Source of the DNA: Arachnopeziza araneosa
Lineage: Eukaryota > Ascomycota > Leotiomycetes > Helotiales > Arachnopezizaceae
Length of the DNA stretch: 64,000 nt
Direction: 5' to 3'
Assembly (NCBI GenBank): GCA_003988855.1
Contig: QYAI01000049.1
Coordinates: 62,001-126,000, forward strand
Notes under the pieces: generated by a model
The model's input: the letters and a program-made list of their open reading frames with translations, nothing else
Database searches by the model: none
What the model was told of the DNA's origin: nothing
Part shown: positions 10,407 to 21,828 of the stretch, one piece after another
Numbering within the stretch: the first letter of the stretch is position 1
Layout of the letters: every line of letters begins with the position of its first letter
Translations under genes and position numbers: made by a program

Positions 10407-13360
10407 TCATAACTCGCCCTTGCCTAGCCCATTAGTCTCGTCGCTCTCTGGAACTAAGGGTTCTATATTCCAAATACTCTCCGCATACTCATTGATACAG
10501 CGATCGCTGCTGAAGAAACCCATTCTCGCAACGCTGGTAATGCACTTGCTGACCCACTCGTCTTGGTTCTTGTAGGCCTCGTCCACCAATGCCTGGGTCT
10601 GATTATAGCTGTGGAAGTCGTCTGACACCAAGTAATAATCACCGTGGTCCTCAATGGCTCCAATAAGTGCACTGAAAGCTCCTACGTCTCCGAACGTACC
10701 CTTCTTGATTTCCTCAAAGACCTTGACTAGATCTGGGTCCATAGCATGGGAACCATAGTTATGGGCATGGCGGAGATCCTCAACGTCTTCAGCAAGGTTG
10801 CCGAAGAGGAAGATATTATTCTCGCCAATTTCGCGAGTGATTTCAATCTGTAAGTGGTAAGCTAAATATCTTTGAGGTTGGAAAGGTACTACTCACATTA
10901 GCTCCATCACAAGTACCGATGATGAGACCGCCATTAAGCACAAACTTCATGTTCGAAGTACCCGATGCTTCAGTACCAGCGGTGGAGATGTGCTCGCTGA
11001 TATCGCTGGCAGGGACGATAATTTCAGCCTTAGAGACGTTATAGTCCTCCAAGAAGATAACCTTCAAGAGATCACCGATATCTTTGTCTTTGTTCACCAC
11101 GGAACCAACACTATTGATGAGATGGATGATCGTCTTGGCCATCCAGTAACCAGGTGCAGCTTTGCCACCAAAGATGGAAACCCGAGGAGCGAGCTTCTTT
11201 TTCTCTTCGGCAGTCATGGATTTGATGGTCAAGTATCTATGGATGACACCAAAGATATTCATCTGTTGGCGCTTGTACTCATGTATTCTCTTAACCTGAA
11301 TGTCAAAGAGTGCAGACGGATTGACGGTGACACCAGTGGTAGTCTGGATATGCTTCGCTAATCGGACCTTGTTAGCATATTTAATCTCTGCCCATTCCTT
11401 TTTGAATGCTTTATCATCAGCGTACTTCTCAAGCTCAGTAAGAATGTTGAGATCTTTCAAGAATCCAAGACCACCAGTTTTGCTTGCAATCAACTCAGAC
11501 AATCTGGGGTTGGCTTGGTGTAACCATCGTCTCGGAGTGATTCCATTGGTGACATTCGTAAATTTGTCGGGGCCAAATATGTCAACAAAATCCTTGAAAA
11601 TAGTCGTCTTGATAAGATCCGAATGGAGTTCGGCAACGCCATTGACTTTGTGAGATCCAACAATTGCCAAGTAGGCCATGCGAACCATCTTCGGCTGAGA
11701 TTCTTCGATGATGGAGACCCTGGCAAGCAAGTCTCGATCCTTAGGAAACTTTCTCTCAACGGTTTGCAGGAAGTATAGGTTTATCTCATAAATAATTTGG
11801 AGGTGTCTTGGAAGCAAGTTTTGGAATAACGGAACAGACCATTTTTCAAGAGCTTCGGGAAGTACGGTGTGATTGGTGTAACCAAACTGTGAACTGTTAG
11901 CTAAGATTATCGACGTACTTGTCTATGCAATTACCGTCTTCGAGACAATTGCCCAAGCCTCGTCCCATTCTAGACCCTCCAAGTCAAGGAGGATACGTTG
12001 AAGCTCAACCACGGCAAGCGTTGGATGGGTATCGTTCAATTGGATAGCGACTTGTTCAGGGAACTCGCTCCAGGCACGCCTGGACTTCTTAAATCGGCGA
12101 ACAATATCGTACAGCGAGGCAGCAACCCAGAAATACTGCTGCTTCAACCGGAGCTCCTTACCACGGTCAAGGTTGTCATTGGGATACAGAACAGCGGAGA
12201 TGGTCTCTGCACGTTGTTGGTCTGCAACCGAGCTCTCGTAATCACCACTGTTGAATTTTTGGAAATCAAACTCTCCACTTGCAGCTTTGCTAGACCAGAG
12301 ACGCAAGTTATTGGTGGATTTAGTGTCGAATCCTGGGATTGGCACGTCGTAGGCAACCGCCTTGACAATCTCACCCCCTTCCCAGACAGCGACCTGCTTG
12401 CCTTGGTGATCCTGATATTTTCTGACGTTGCCATAGAATTGAATCTAGAAATTTTAGCTTTTTTGTCTTGGGCTTGGTAGAAATGACTACTCACATCTAC
12501 CACAATATCATGTCTTGGAAACTCCCATGGGTTGAAGTCCAGCCAGTAGTCAGGAACTTCAACTTGGTACCCATCGACGATTTCTTGCTTGAAAATACCA
12601 TATCTATATCTTAGGCCGTATCCCCAAGCTCCGTAGTTTAAGGAGGCGAGAGAGTCTAAGAAGCAGGCAGCAAGACGACCGAGGCCTCCATTTCCGAGAG
12701 CAGCATCATGCTCTTGGCCGATAATGTCTTCAATGCGGAATCCGAGGTCGTCAAGACCCTCTGTTAGTAGTTAGCGAAATGCTCGCCTATCCGAAGTACT
12801 CGGAAAATATTTACTCTTGGCGACATCCTTCAGCCCAACGTTCAGCATAGCATTGTCCAGCGCTCTGCCCATCAAAAACTCCAGACTCAAGTAATAGACT
12901 CTCTTGCCGTCGGCGAAAGTCTGTCTTTGCTGGGTTCGATTCCACTCGGTGATCAAGCGGTCTCGGAAAGCAAGACTCGACGCCGCATATGCGGCAGTCT
13001 CATCACAGTTAAACATACTCCGGGCAAGTGTGGTCTCGACATGACGGACAACCTCTTTCTCGAACTCCTCCTGGGTAGCAAAAGGACGCGCAGCAAACTT
13101 CTTCCATGCCGCGCGCTGACCCTCGGGAATGGAGGCTGGAATTGACAAGATTAGCAAGCGCTCATCAACTCGGCTGGGTTCATGAGTGAGGGAAGCATTG
13201 ACGGACCTTCAACGCTCGTGATTTCCCCAGCTCCGAAACCAGTGAAGGTACGCTTGTGCTTTGGCCTGGAGAATCCGGGACCCACGGGACCCTGTAGATC
13301 AGAGAGAGGAGCTCCGGTAGAAGGGCGACGCTCCCTGGCAGGAGCTGCTGCGTTGGACAT
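10407..13360 (-). CDS. GPH1: Glycogen phosphorylase
   Basis: Six exons (13360-13207, 13135-12815, 12760-12495, 12444-11935, 11886-10897, 10847-10407) give 893 residues. The enzyme releases glucose-1-phosphate from glycogen using pyridoxal phosphate. The PLP-binding lysine sits in EASGTSNMKF (K731). Other family blocks are LSLEFLMGRALDNAM, ALGNGGLGRLAACFLDS, FNPWEFPR, QLNDTHPTL, TNGITPRRWL and QVKRIHEYKRQ. The N-terminal leader, with ARERRPSTGAP and KHKRTFTGFG, contains Ser/Thr sites in basic context, fitting phospho-regulation known for the yeast enzyme; that is inference. The exon 2-3 join gives DVAKKGLDDLGF, where the family usually has a glutamate; the junction could be a base off. Cytosolic carbon-reserve enzyme; lies next to HOG1 but on its own promoter. 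Confidence 0.95.
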
Positions 13361-14635
13361 GATGATTGAAAAGGCGAGTGGTGTCGGAGGAGAGATGGAA
13401 GTTCAATTGAACTGAAGGGGAAAAAGATTTCAGCGAGGAGGAGAAGAAGAAGAAGAAGAAGAAGAAGCAGCTTTGGCAATAAATGGTGGTTCGACGAAGC
13501 GTGAGAGATACAGCTGCAACTGAGTGACTGGTGGAGTGCGGGGTTCCGGCCTGTTGGAAGAGCTCGCAGGGCGGATTGCGAAGATCAATTGAAGGGAGAT
13601 GTGACGGTAATAATGTTGGGGATTTCAGGACAATGATACTGGGGTGCTATGGGGAAGAAGAGGAGGAGGTCAGCTCGATGAGAAGGCAATGTTGGCGGGA
13701 CTGAAGCCTCCAAGCTCTTTCCTCATTCCAGTCAGGTTACCGTGCTGATGATGATGCATGCGTGCTTGCTGTGGTGGGGTGCTTCACACATGGCCAGCCA
13801 CCAAACAGCAGCCACCATTTCTTCAACCGACTTCTCCTGCATGTGAAAAAGACAGGGCGCCTCCATCCATCTCCATCAATTCTGATGGTTATTCATCTAC
13901 CCAGCATACATGAATCTCCGACTCATCCTTCACCACCTCTCGAAGCTGTTAACCCTTCCAACCCCCCCCACCTTCACTCCACCGCTGACTCTCTCCTCCA
14001 ATCCAGCACGCTCCCAGTCCGGCCTGCTTCGCTCAACCGTTGCCATCCACCCCCAAACCGGACATCCCAGTCCAGCCCGGTGAACTGCACGGTGAACTGT
14101 TCAGAAATCACAACACCAGCACCGGATGCACACCCGTCGCCAGCTTCTGCCCCCCCAAGGCCGGCCAGATATCACGTTATGAATGCACTCGCTTCCACCC
14201 GATGATGTCAGTAGTCTAACATCAACCATTCTGATTTGCTATGGATTCTACTGCATGTTAATCCCCTGAGATGATGCCGGCCATCTTGAAAAGCAGAAAG
14301 CTCCAAGTAAATGTCCTCGTGACAGTAATCTTCATCAAGCCCTTGATTCCGAGCTGTTCCCCTTTCCTAAAAGCTCGCACTCCTGCTGCAACCGCAACCT
14401 ATCCAACTTCGGCCCGAAGAACAATAACCTGCACAGAGGGAGCGCTGTGCGACTGTGTAATGTAGCAAAATACCGTAGAATGCCCAAAAGATGCACCGCC
14501 TGGAAATCTTCTTGAGACATCCACCCCAAGAACGCCATAAAAAAACCCCCCGAAGCCAACGCCAGCGCCAAAACAGGGCGAGCGCTTCCAAATAAGAATC
14601 AAGAAGAGAGGGCGTGATGCATCATGAATTATAAC
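13361..14635. other. GPH1 upstream region and G-alpha 3' region
   Basis: Probable GPH1 promoter and leader, with a GAA run at 13435-13468 just upstream of the start, C-rich patches and no believable coding frame. The open frames at 13180-13479 and 13762-14205 are low-complexity. Confidence 0.55.
13435..13468. repeat. GAA/TTC microsatellite in the GPH1 leader
   Basis: About eleven GAG/GAA units within 110 bases upstream of the GPH1 ATG; read on the coding strand it is a TTC-type polypyrimidine tract. Confidence 0.9.
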
Positions 14636-15947
14636 TCATAGGATACCAGAATCCTTGAGTGCGTTCTGTAAAATGGTCTCTTTCACTGCTGCGAAGACCA
14701 ATCGGATATTCGACGTGTCGGTGGCTTGTGTCAGACTATTTCAGGTTAGAGAGGATCTCGGAATCAAGGAGAACAAGATATTGACATACTGGGGATAGAG
14801 ATTGAGGTGTGCTCGATTCACTTGGTTAAACCTCCAGAGCAGATATTTTGACGCTCTATTAATATCATTGCCACCTGAATAGTCGGGGAAATAGTTGCTG
14901 AGAGGTGATCGACCTAGTTTGGATCTGAAGAGATCCACCTTGTTCAGAAAGAGAATGATGCTTGTTCTCATAAACCATCGAGAGTTGACTACCGAGTCAA
15001 ACAAGACCAAACTCTCCATCATTCGGTTCTAGGCCAGTCAGATTTGAAGGTCGGATGCCCGAGTAGATGACTGACCTGATTACTCTCCTCTAAAAGCACT
15101 TGATCGTACTCGCTCAATGCCACACAGAAGATGATTGATGTTACATTCTCAAAGCAATGAATCCACTTTTTTCTTTCACTTCTCTGGCCACCGACATCGA
15201 ACATGCTATACATCTGTTAGTTGCGTCACGAGAGATGGGCATCCCAACTCACTGTATACTAAGTGAACCCATCGCAAACCGCGTCTCATATATGCCCGTC
15301 GTCTTCGTTCTTGCTCGTAACACATCGGCCTCTACCGGAATATATTCGGGTGCTGATATTCGATTCGCTTCTTCGAAAAAGCTGGAACGTGTCAACGAGT
15401 TTACAGCCAGATTCCCCCGGGATACGTACTATGGTGCCGAGTCCATCAAATAAAATTCGCTCTGCCTCTCCATCAAGACCTCTATACTCGGATCTTGCCA
15501 TAACGACGTGACGGCGATTCCAACTTTCGTGCTGAGGGAAGTGTGTGGATCCGGGTCGACCTGGTATTCCATTAAATAATCGCTATACTCAAAATTGGCG
15601 GGATTCTTTGGCTGGATTGCAAACTGCCGCATGGCCCCTATCAAAGCCTTCGCACAGTCGATCAAATTCTTGTAGACGGTCATCCGATAGAGAGCCAATT
15701 CATCTACGGTGTAACCATTCTGATGGATAATCTTCATCTGCTTGACAATCGTCGACTTTCCGCTCTCTCCGGATCCTATTGGTTATCAGCCACGGCTCAA
15801 ATCCTTCTCCGCTCTCAACCTACCGAGTAGCAGAATTTTACATTCCCGACGGAGCCGCCTCGAGTCCTCTTCGAGCTTCTTGTCAATCATCTGGCTGCGC
15901 TTCTTCTGGTCCGACTCATCGGCACTCGAGCTCATACAAGCACCCAT
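14636..15947 (-). CDS. Heterotrimeric G-protein alpha subunit, group III (GNA-3/Gpa2 type)
   Basis: Six exons (15947-15824, 15775-15430, 15381-15253, 15205-15076, 15028-14790, 14735-14636) give 355 residues. The N-terminus MGACMSSS supplies glycine for myristoylation and an adjacent cysteine for palmitoylation. Nucleotide-binding motifs are GSGESGKST (42-50), the switch I region around [20 protein letters not shown] with the GTPase glutamine at 207, and LNKVDLF. The C-terminus ends DSGIL, lacking the cysteine that pertussis toxin modifies in Gi-type (GNA-1) subunits; together with the N-terminus this assigns group III. In Neurospora, Magnaporthe and Botrytis such subunits act at the plasma membrane upstream of adenylyl cyclase, affecting conidiation and nutrient sensing. 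Every join restores conserved sequence. Confidence 0.93.
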
Positions 15948-18900
15948 CTCGCCGGGTTTCTGGCTGCTAGCGCAGCCTCGCCTTTTGTGTTCGTCTTATA
16001 AGGACCCGGATCAGCGCAGGACACGCGGGCATCCGAGCTCGAAAGGTTGTTGTGGTCTCTGGACTCGGATTTGAGACGAACAATGGTCCTGGTTCCCGAG
16101 CGTCGTAATCGTCGAGACTCGGTTGAAATCTCAAAATGGGGTGGACATTCGGGTTGGCGTGCGACGAAGAAATGGGGCGAGCCTCGGGCTATGACTCTGT
16201 GGAGGCAAGAACAGGTCTCTGGCTTGGCGTGCACCTGTGGGCTCCCAAGTCATGGACTGGAAAGTCGTGTTTCTGTCTGTTTCTGGTCGGTGAGGTTTGG
16301 ACGGCTTCGGGGAGCGGATGATGTCGACAGCGGCGACTGATTATCCGAGGGAGCGTCGATTGGTCGAGGGTAGGGATGGCGCTATTGGCAGCCGTGTAGG
16401 CAGAGGGAGAGGTGAGGGCCTAGAAAGAGAGCAGGATGGATGCAATCGACGGCGGCGGTCGGGCGGGTTCAGGAGGGTGACGGAGGAGGAGGGAAGAGAA
16501 GTGTCGTGAAGAAGATTTTGGTGGTGGTGCTGAGTGTGGATTGTGGAGAGGTTGAAGCTAAGGCAGCCAGTCTTGGGGGGGGGGGTGTTCGTTCGCTGGT
16601 GTGGTGGGTGATGGGTGGGTGGTGGGTGGTGGTTAGTTAGTGGTAGTAGTCGGTCGGTTGGTCGGTCGCCTTTTAGTCAGTCAGTTCGGGTCGCCTGGAA
16701 TGGGAGGCTCAGCCCGGCGGTCACCCTGTGTTGCCTATAAACCACACACCGCACACCGCACAGCGTCCTGGATACTCTCTGGCTCGCTCTGCTGGAGAGT
16801 GGTCAGCACCATCTCAAGTCTTCAGCCGGAGATTAAGGACGAAGAACAATGCTGCAGCAGCACATGTAAGGGCGCACAAGCGACGATTCAGTCAGCGCGG
16901 CTTCTGGGTCCAGCTACAAAGGGACGTCTACAAGTACAGTAGGACTATGATCGGGACTGTACGGCCACGATGGAGAGTTTTGGAAATGTGCAGCGCTGGA
17001 CAGGACAGGACAGGGGACGGGCTCAGGCTCTTGCTGGACGGCTCAGTCTGTGCGGAGCCAAAGTGGAAGGCAGCTCAGGGCTCTTCAGGGCCCCCCCCAG
17101 GGACAGGACAGGGCAAAGATGAGGCAAGAGAGCGCCGGATTGAGAGTGAAACGGGCCTGTCCACCTCCCCTAGTGCCCCGTTCATTGGCCCATCGCCCGC
17201 ATCCGCAGAGCTGGGATTCCAGAGCGATCCCCTTTCTGCACGACACCACGGTCGTTGTGGTTGTGGTTGTTGTTGTTGTTGTTGTCTTCTTCATCTTGTC
17301 CAGTCCAGCACAGGACAGGAGAGAAACACACCACCACCATCACCACCACCATCACCACCACCATCACCACCACCATCACCACCACCATCACCACCACCAT
17401 CACCACCACCACCACCACCACCCACTCGGCACCCCGGAGCACCAGGAAACCCTCCCTCCTCCGCCCACGGGCAACATGATCGCTCATCCCGGAAAAGCAA
17501 ATCCGCCGCCTCTCGCCTTCTCAGCGTCATCCGATCTCAGCTCGCCATCAGCAACACGTGGGAGCGATGCTTCCAGACTCAGCCTTAGCCATTTCCCACC
17601 CTCATTTCTGCACCGCAACGACGCCCTCCCCTGCCTGGTTGGCCATATAATCTCCATGGTTCACTCCCATCTCATCTTACCTAATGCTGCTTCACCTCTC
17701 TCTTCACACTTCCCAATCCCCTTGATCAGAGTTCCGGGTTTCGAAAACCACCCACCACCCACCGATGTAACAAATCCTCAACTCTGCCTCTCCTTCTAGA
17801 ACCTCTCCACTACTTCCATGACATTGCACTGCCTCGATGATCTGTCGACATGTTTGGAATATACCACCATCAGAAACACAGACTCATCCCGAAAGAAGTA
17901 ACTCGGCATTGATCTCCTTCACGCGTCGATCTTACAACCCAGTTCCCACGCGCGTGTATCTCCTCTCTCGGCACCGAACCCCGAATCCAGAGGTTGATTG
18001 AATGCGCTATGCGCTATACATTCGGTCTGATTAGAAATTGAGTGTGTGGGACATGCCCGTAATGGAGATCCCCCTATGGCTGGCAGACCACGTGATTTGT
18101 CCATATTCAAAACAAAACAGACAGCCAATATCCGCACTACATTCCTCAAACTTGTCCATGTAGAATTATTGTTTGAGATCTCAACACCGGCATAGGATGA
18201 TCGAGGTCGTTTTGGCGGTGCGCAACGACCACGGGTAACCCTCTCGCATACTTACGAGTATGTACCTCCCTATCCCATCACCCTCCTCCGCTGTTCAAAC
18301 AAGAACAACACCGACCTACCTACCTACCAAAGACCCATATACCTCCGCCGCCGCATCTCAAACATGATAAACACAAATCATCAAACACGTCCCACCCTCG
18401 CTCAACTCAACACGTCTTCCCTCCTCCTCCTCCTCCTTCTCCTCCTCCTCCTCCCCCGAGCACTGCCACAACCCACCTGCCACAGAATCCAATATCCAGA
18501 TCTCCCATGCAGTGGTTAGTAGTGTTTCTCTCCATGTTTCATCAACCGAGACCGTCGGCGCTTGCTTCAGGCACACGCACCGTGGTGGGAGCAACGACAC
18601 AATGTCACTCGGCCAGGCGGAGAAGGGAAGGTGTAAACGCCACGGCCCAGGGAATCATCACGGACACGAGGGAAAACAACTTTGTCTCAGCGCTTGGATA
18701 ACGTACCACTATATCGCAGAAACAGAGACCTAAGAATAAATTCAACAACAGCACACTCATCTAAGCACGGATTTCCATGCGGTAAGGGTGCATTTAGCGT
18801 ACCGGATATTCAAATTCAACATGCTTTAGGAGAGTAAATTTAGGATCCGGACTTCCGTGCTTTGAGTTTCTAATTCCCGTTTGTTTATGAAAGAAATTGG

Positions 18901-19304
18901 AATGACAGATTACGAGATTCACATGGAGTGTCAAGCCGTGAGGAAATTTTGATTTTGAGTTAGTTGTACAGTCTTCTTCCCCGACTGACAGCGAATTGGC
19001 AAAGGTATCAACAACTCCCCGGGCCCCAGAGCAATGCTTATTCGTGCCTCCGTTTATCATCATTTAGAAAGAAAATAAGGCCCTCCCATGTATCATCTCT
19101 ACCAGCGGCATTCATTTGACGAAAGGAAGAGAGAGCTGTAAAACTCGCGCTAATCGTAGCAGCCGCTCAATATGCAGAGAAATTCCTTCACCTACCAGGA
19201 TTCATTTCCATAGTCGTGTCCCCCAAGTCATAAATTGGCGTCGAAAACTCCGGCATTGTTCTAGTGAACAAACATTGACTGAATAATCGTAAGGGAAATT
19301 TTGT
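15948..19304. other. 3.3-kb gene-free region with simple repeats
   Basis: Upstream of the G-alpha gene and downstream of the cullin gene. Contains G-rich runs near 16570-16640, GTT repeats at about 17249-17285 and the CAC minisatellite at 17329-17423. Long open frames here (16728-17588, 17050-17799) exist because the repeats lack stops and give His, Pro or Thr runs. No conserved protein was recognised. Confidence 0.5.
17329..17423. repeat. 12-bp minisatellite CCACCACCATCA
   Basis: About six or seven tandem copies of a 12-base unit, CCACCACCATCA, ending in plain CAC repeats. Preceded 45 bases earlier by a GTT run. No stop codon in any forward frame, so it creates spurious open frames. Confidence 0.95.
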
Positions 19305-21828
19305 TCACGCAAGATAGCCTAACTCGTCATCGTCGAGACGTTCCAGGTACTCCTTCTCCAAGAGAATATCGATGCACTTCTTGATGTCGGGGATCTTGGG
19401 TACAAAACGGGAACGAATTTGGTTGATACACTCACTGACGAGCTGGGTGTGCTTCATCTTCTTCCGGGCTTTCATAATACGGACAATCGCAGACTAGGGA
19501 AAAGGAATGTTAGCAAAGTTAGTATCAATAAGCGGTTTACTCACCTGCATGAGTAGCTTACGATCCTCCTCAATTGTCTTGTGGGTCTCATCAACTTCTT
19601 GCTTCTGCTCCGACTTGACCGCAATGTTCAAGTTTATACGAAGCTTTTTGCTCTTGAAGTCGTAGTTCAACTGGTACATCTTTCCCGGGCCAACCTTATC
19701 TGGTTCTGCGGGAGATTGAGTGAGAACCTTTGCCTTGACAACAATGGCTAGAGCAGGGTCGAGGATATCGGCTTGCAACTGAGTGGCCTTTGCAATATCA
19801 TCATAGCTGTTCTTGTCGCTCTCATTGAAAAGCATCAAGATCGCCATTTGGTAGGTAGAGACTTGGAAAGTATAAGGGACTTTCTGGCCTTTGCAATAGT
19901 TGGCCTTGATCTCTCCCTTGCAAAGCTGCCAGAGCCAAGTAAGCTTTCTACCACTGTGCTTCTGGCCGTAGAAGGCTTGGAAGCGCTCATAAGCCTTTGT
20001 AACCTCAGCTGGTGGTGTGAAGTCGGTGTTGGGTGGGTTTAAGGGCCAGAAACCTGTTCCCAAGATTGAGTAGGTTGCATCGACCGGCTTCTGTGCCCCT
20101 GGTTCAGTCAATCCGGCCTCAAACTCCTTGAACCCAGTATTTAGATCCTTTGAGATTTGAATGTCCTGGAACATGCGTTGAAGCTTGTTGGTATACTCAT
20201 ACCCGCACGCCTCTTTCAATTTGCTGATCATGCTGGTCTCAGCGTCATCTGAAGAAGAGCTGGTGTGAACCAATCTACGAGCCAACATCCGCGAGTAAAA
20301 CTTTTGAAATACATCCTTATCCTCAATGTATTTGAAAACAGTCATGATCTGAGTTAGACTGTTCTCAAGATCGCTCTCTTCCGCGCCGGTAGCACTCTTC
20401 TTAAGCAAGATATCAGCGTACTTAGCGAGGAGTTCAGGTGACTTGTTTGATCCAGATTTGCAAACTTGGTTGCGGTTGACAAACTCTCTGCAAGCATTGT
20501 CAAGAGATCGGGTGAATTCAGGCTCGTCTTTGAAAGCTTGCTTGACAAGGCCTTGGTATTGGGTATGAATTTCAAGAAGGGCGTCAACATAAACCTTGGG
20601 CTCGAGCTTGTCAGCATCGTCGGCAACCTTAGCGACAGCAGCAAGACCAGCCTTGCGAACGTGGGCCTCAAACTTGGTACGTAGCGGCTCGAGACCATCG
20701 GGAATACGGGAAAGAAGATTGTACATGCGTTGCATATCGTCGTAACGGTCATTGTCCAAGAGGATCTGAAACTCATCTCGAAGAAGTGTCGAATGATCGG
20801 CGATCAATGCAGCATTACAGCACTTCTTCAGCGGTACAATGATATCTGGGTGGAGATACATGTTAACACGCTCTTCCTCCTCATCCAGACGTGTCTCGGC
20901 CTTCTTCATGTACTCCACAATGCTGTTTTCAGCAACAAACTGCTTCGACTCAGCTTGGTAGAAGGTCTTGGTGGCTTCTAAGAACGGTCTCTCGAAATTG
21001 AATCTATAGACGTCGAGAGTTGACTTGGTAGGATCGGCCTCATCGAGACCCAATGAAACGAAGGAATCGACGATGCTCTTGATTTGGCCATACTCGATCG
21101 TCTCGCCATGACGTTGCTTCTCAACCATCTTCAATACGGCCTCCATTACCTTGTCGTGAACTTCGCTGAATAACGTCAACCGCCATTGAACGAGATGGAG
21201 TGTGTAGACATCGTAGATATTCTTCTTTCCTTCGTCCATCTCCCGCTTCACCCAATGTCGATTTAGGTATCGGAACAAGTGGTTAATGTATTTTGCAGCA
21301 GTAGTATATCGGTCCCATTCTCGAATGTAGAAGGATAGAAGAGCCTCGTCTGCATGTGTCTTCGATGCGGTGACGAGTTCTTTGAGGTAGCCGTTGAGAT
21401 ACTGTATGAGGTTTTGATATAGATCCTCTCCGAGGAGATGGGCTAAAATGGTCAGCGCCGATTCTGAAAGTACAGAACTAGAATACAATGCAACGTACCG
21501 CCCCGGTGTGCACCGCCAATGACACCGTGATTCTGGTTGCTAACAGCCTTCTGTGATGTGCAGAAGTTATGTACCGCTCTGGAAGGATGTCAGCCATATT
21601 TCGCAGACACCGCTAAGTAATGACACACGTGTATATCCCCATATATGTGCCTAGATCCATGCCCTCATGGAGATTGCTCATAATCTTTGATACACCGGCC
21701 TCTAGGTACTTCCATCTACGTCAAAGTTAGTCGAGTCATGAGAATTAGTAAAGGAACGCTCACGTAGCTTCCAAGTCCTCCCGGTTCGGAACCGGAGGCA
21801 TGGTGACAGATTTAGTCGCGACCGACAT
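19305..21828 (-). CDS. CDC53: Cullin-1, scaffold of SCF ubiquitin ligases
   Basis: Five exons (21828-21764, 21715-21629, 21578-21499, 21442-19545, 19493-19305) give 772 residues. The N-terminal cullin repeats begin with WKYLEAGVSKIM and LGTYMGIYTAVHNFCTSQK, which bind the Skp1 adaptor in cullin-1. The central part contains YIEDKDVFQKFYSRMLARRL and MISKLKEACGYEYTNKLQRM, typical of the cullin homology domain. The last exon carries the Nedd8 site IVRIMKARKKMKH (probable acceptor K718) and ends DDDELGYLA, the usual cullin C-terminus. The protein joins Skp1/F-box substrate receptors to Rbx1 and an E2, controlling cell-cycle and nutrient responses. Cullin-1 rather than cullin-3 or -4 is chosen from the N-terminal sequence and length; the orthologue name follows yeast Cdc53 (culA in Aspergillus). 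Confidence 0.94.

Noticed and set aside
13180..13479. Minus-strand frame with a polyleucine start, like a signal peptide
   Set aside because: The Leu run is the TTC/CTT microsatellite in the GPH1 leader read in another frame; it overlaps GPH1 exon 1.
16728..17799. Open frames of 249-286 codons with His, Pro or Thr runs
   Set aside because: Created by the CAC minisatellite and GTT run; the two overlap in different frames and neither has a recognisable domain.
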